Source of the DNA: Oscillospiraceae bacterium
Lineage (GTDB): Bacteria; Bacillota_A; Clostridia; Oscillospirales; Oscillospiraceae
Assembly (NCBI GenBank): GCA_017481325.1
Contig: JAFUPG010000028.1
Span: forward strand, 1 to 14,094
Direction: 5' to 3'
Length of the DNA: 14,094 bases
The notes below the pieces were generated by a model. That model worked only from the letters and a program-made list of their open reading frames with translations, was not told where the DNA came from and made no database searches. Below are positions 13,883-14,094 of the stretch, piece by piece. Each line of letters opens with the position of its first letter. The stretch's first letter is position 1. Position numbers and translations under genes: made by a program.

Positions 13883-13940
13883 AGCTAATGGCTAATAGCT
13901 AAGAACTAATAACGAAGGTGTGCCTCCGGCACGGATTTGG
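13883..13940 (+). repeat. Third copy of the CTAA-rich hairpin repeat (solo)
   Basis: AGCTAATGGCTAATAGCTAA opens the repeat, followed by GAACTAATAACGAAGG and a hairpin GTGCC-TCC-GGCAC (13920-13932), then GGATTTGGAAT. It matches 260-320 in order, orientation and spacing, again with a different but complementary stem. No four-helix-bundle gene follows within the visible 150 bases and no opposing copy is seen, so it is either a solo repeat or the left end of a longer element. Confidence 0.75.
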
Positions 13941-14033
13941 AATATTTCGTCCGTCAAACAGAAATTTAGGCTATCGGCTTAAAACAGCACGAACCTAGAT
14001 GTTGTATAAGTCCGAAATATTGGACATCTCAAA

Positions 14034-14042
14034 TGATATAAT
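14034..14042 (+). promoter_or_regulatory. Extended -10 promoter of the partial gene at the right edge
   Basis: TGATATAAT (14034-14042) is a perfect TGnTATAAT extended -10; no good -35 is present. The predicted start near 14049 leaves a leader under 20 bases, just enough for AAAGGTGG (14051-14058). Confidence 0.6.
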
Positions 14043-14065
14043 GGCACAGTAAAGGTGGTGCCATT

Positions 14066-14094
14066 ATGTATAAAAAGAAAGCAGCAAGCAAGTC
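14066..14094 (+). CDS. Start of an unidentified gene (partial, runs off the window)
   Basis: Only nine complete codons are visible: MYKKKAASK. AAAGGTGG (14051-14058) lies 7 bases before the ATG. The start codon sits at the edge of a perfect 10-bp inverted repeat, ATAATGGCAC (14038-14047) and GTGCCATTAT (14058-14067), with the core of the ribosome-binding site in the loop. The lysine-rich start and the AT-rich structured upstream DNA would fit a transposase, but the family cannot be recognised from so few residues. Confidence 0.5.

Larger units (their letters stand above)
13749..14065. other. Gene-free region with solo repeat and palindromes
   Basis: No convincing gene is seen. 13749-13882 shows no recognisable signal. 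13883-13940 is the third copy of the CTAA-rich hairpin repeat. In 13941-14065, AATATTTCG (13941-13949) pairs with CGAAATATT (14013-14021), an imperfect palindrome covers 14010-14025, and a promoter plus hairpin precede the ORF at 14066. The last part may be the left end of a mobile element whose gene continues off the window. Confidence 0.5.

Noticed and set aside
13607..13888. 93-codon open frame past the end of the HtrA-like gene
   Set aside because: It overlaps the protease C-terminus out of frame and runs through the terminator palindrome; no ribosome-binding site.

Overview
This window looks like chromosomal DNA of a Gram-positive gut-type clostridium (Bacillota, Clostridia, probably Oscillospirales). 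That assignment is inferred from the clostridial form of topoisomerase IV subunit A, the YitT-family protein, strong AAAGGAG/AAGGAGG ribosome-binding sites, TTGACA/TATAAT promoters, and GC-rich housekeeping genes separated by AT-rich, hairpin-laden intergenic DNA. The species cannot be named from the sequence.

Layout, left to right. Positions 2-256 are the C-terminal end of a GyrB/ParE-type subunit. parC, its natural partner, starts only at 790. The gap holds a small four-helix-bundle gene (333-686; 23S rRNA intervening-sequence / Avd-like family) bounded by a pair of inverted repeats (260-320 and 689-750), so a small cassette seems to have split the parE-parC operon. parC is followed at operon spacing by a YitT-family membrane protein (3038) and a lipoprotein with a degenerate transglutaminase domain (3950). 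A tRNA-Gly(GCC) follows, with a consensus promoter and a strong terminator.

Positions 5443-6722 form an AT-rich island. It holds an array of small perfect hairpins separated by CATATCAT / ATGATATG, a promoter, a second four-helix-bundle gene (5658), a translationally coupled two-TM protein gene (6002), a terminator, and a second hairpin array with ATGATG / CATCAT spacers. After it come an orphan OmpR-type response regulator with a degenerate receiver (6839) and a terminator shared with the opposing operon.

The minus-strand operon (10425 to 7529) encodes a zinc-ribbon membrane protein, glutamyl-tRNA synthetase and a chloramphenicol-acetyltransferase-family enzyme. Facing away from it are an L-cysteine desulfidase (CyuA/CdsB) family protein (10573) and an HtrA-type membrane serine protease with a 16-residue repeat in its N-terminal tail (11947). 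The window ends with a solo third copy of the inverted repeat (13883) and the first codons of an unidentified gene (14066) with an extended -10 promoter and a hairpin over its start.

The housekeeping genes are conventional. The most unusual material is the recurring link between four-helix-bundle genes and structured repeats: two cassette types plus one solo repeat. I infer these are small mobile or domesticated elements; nothing in the window directly shows mobility.
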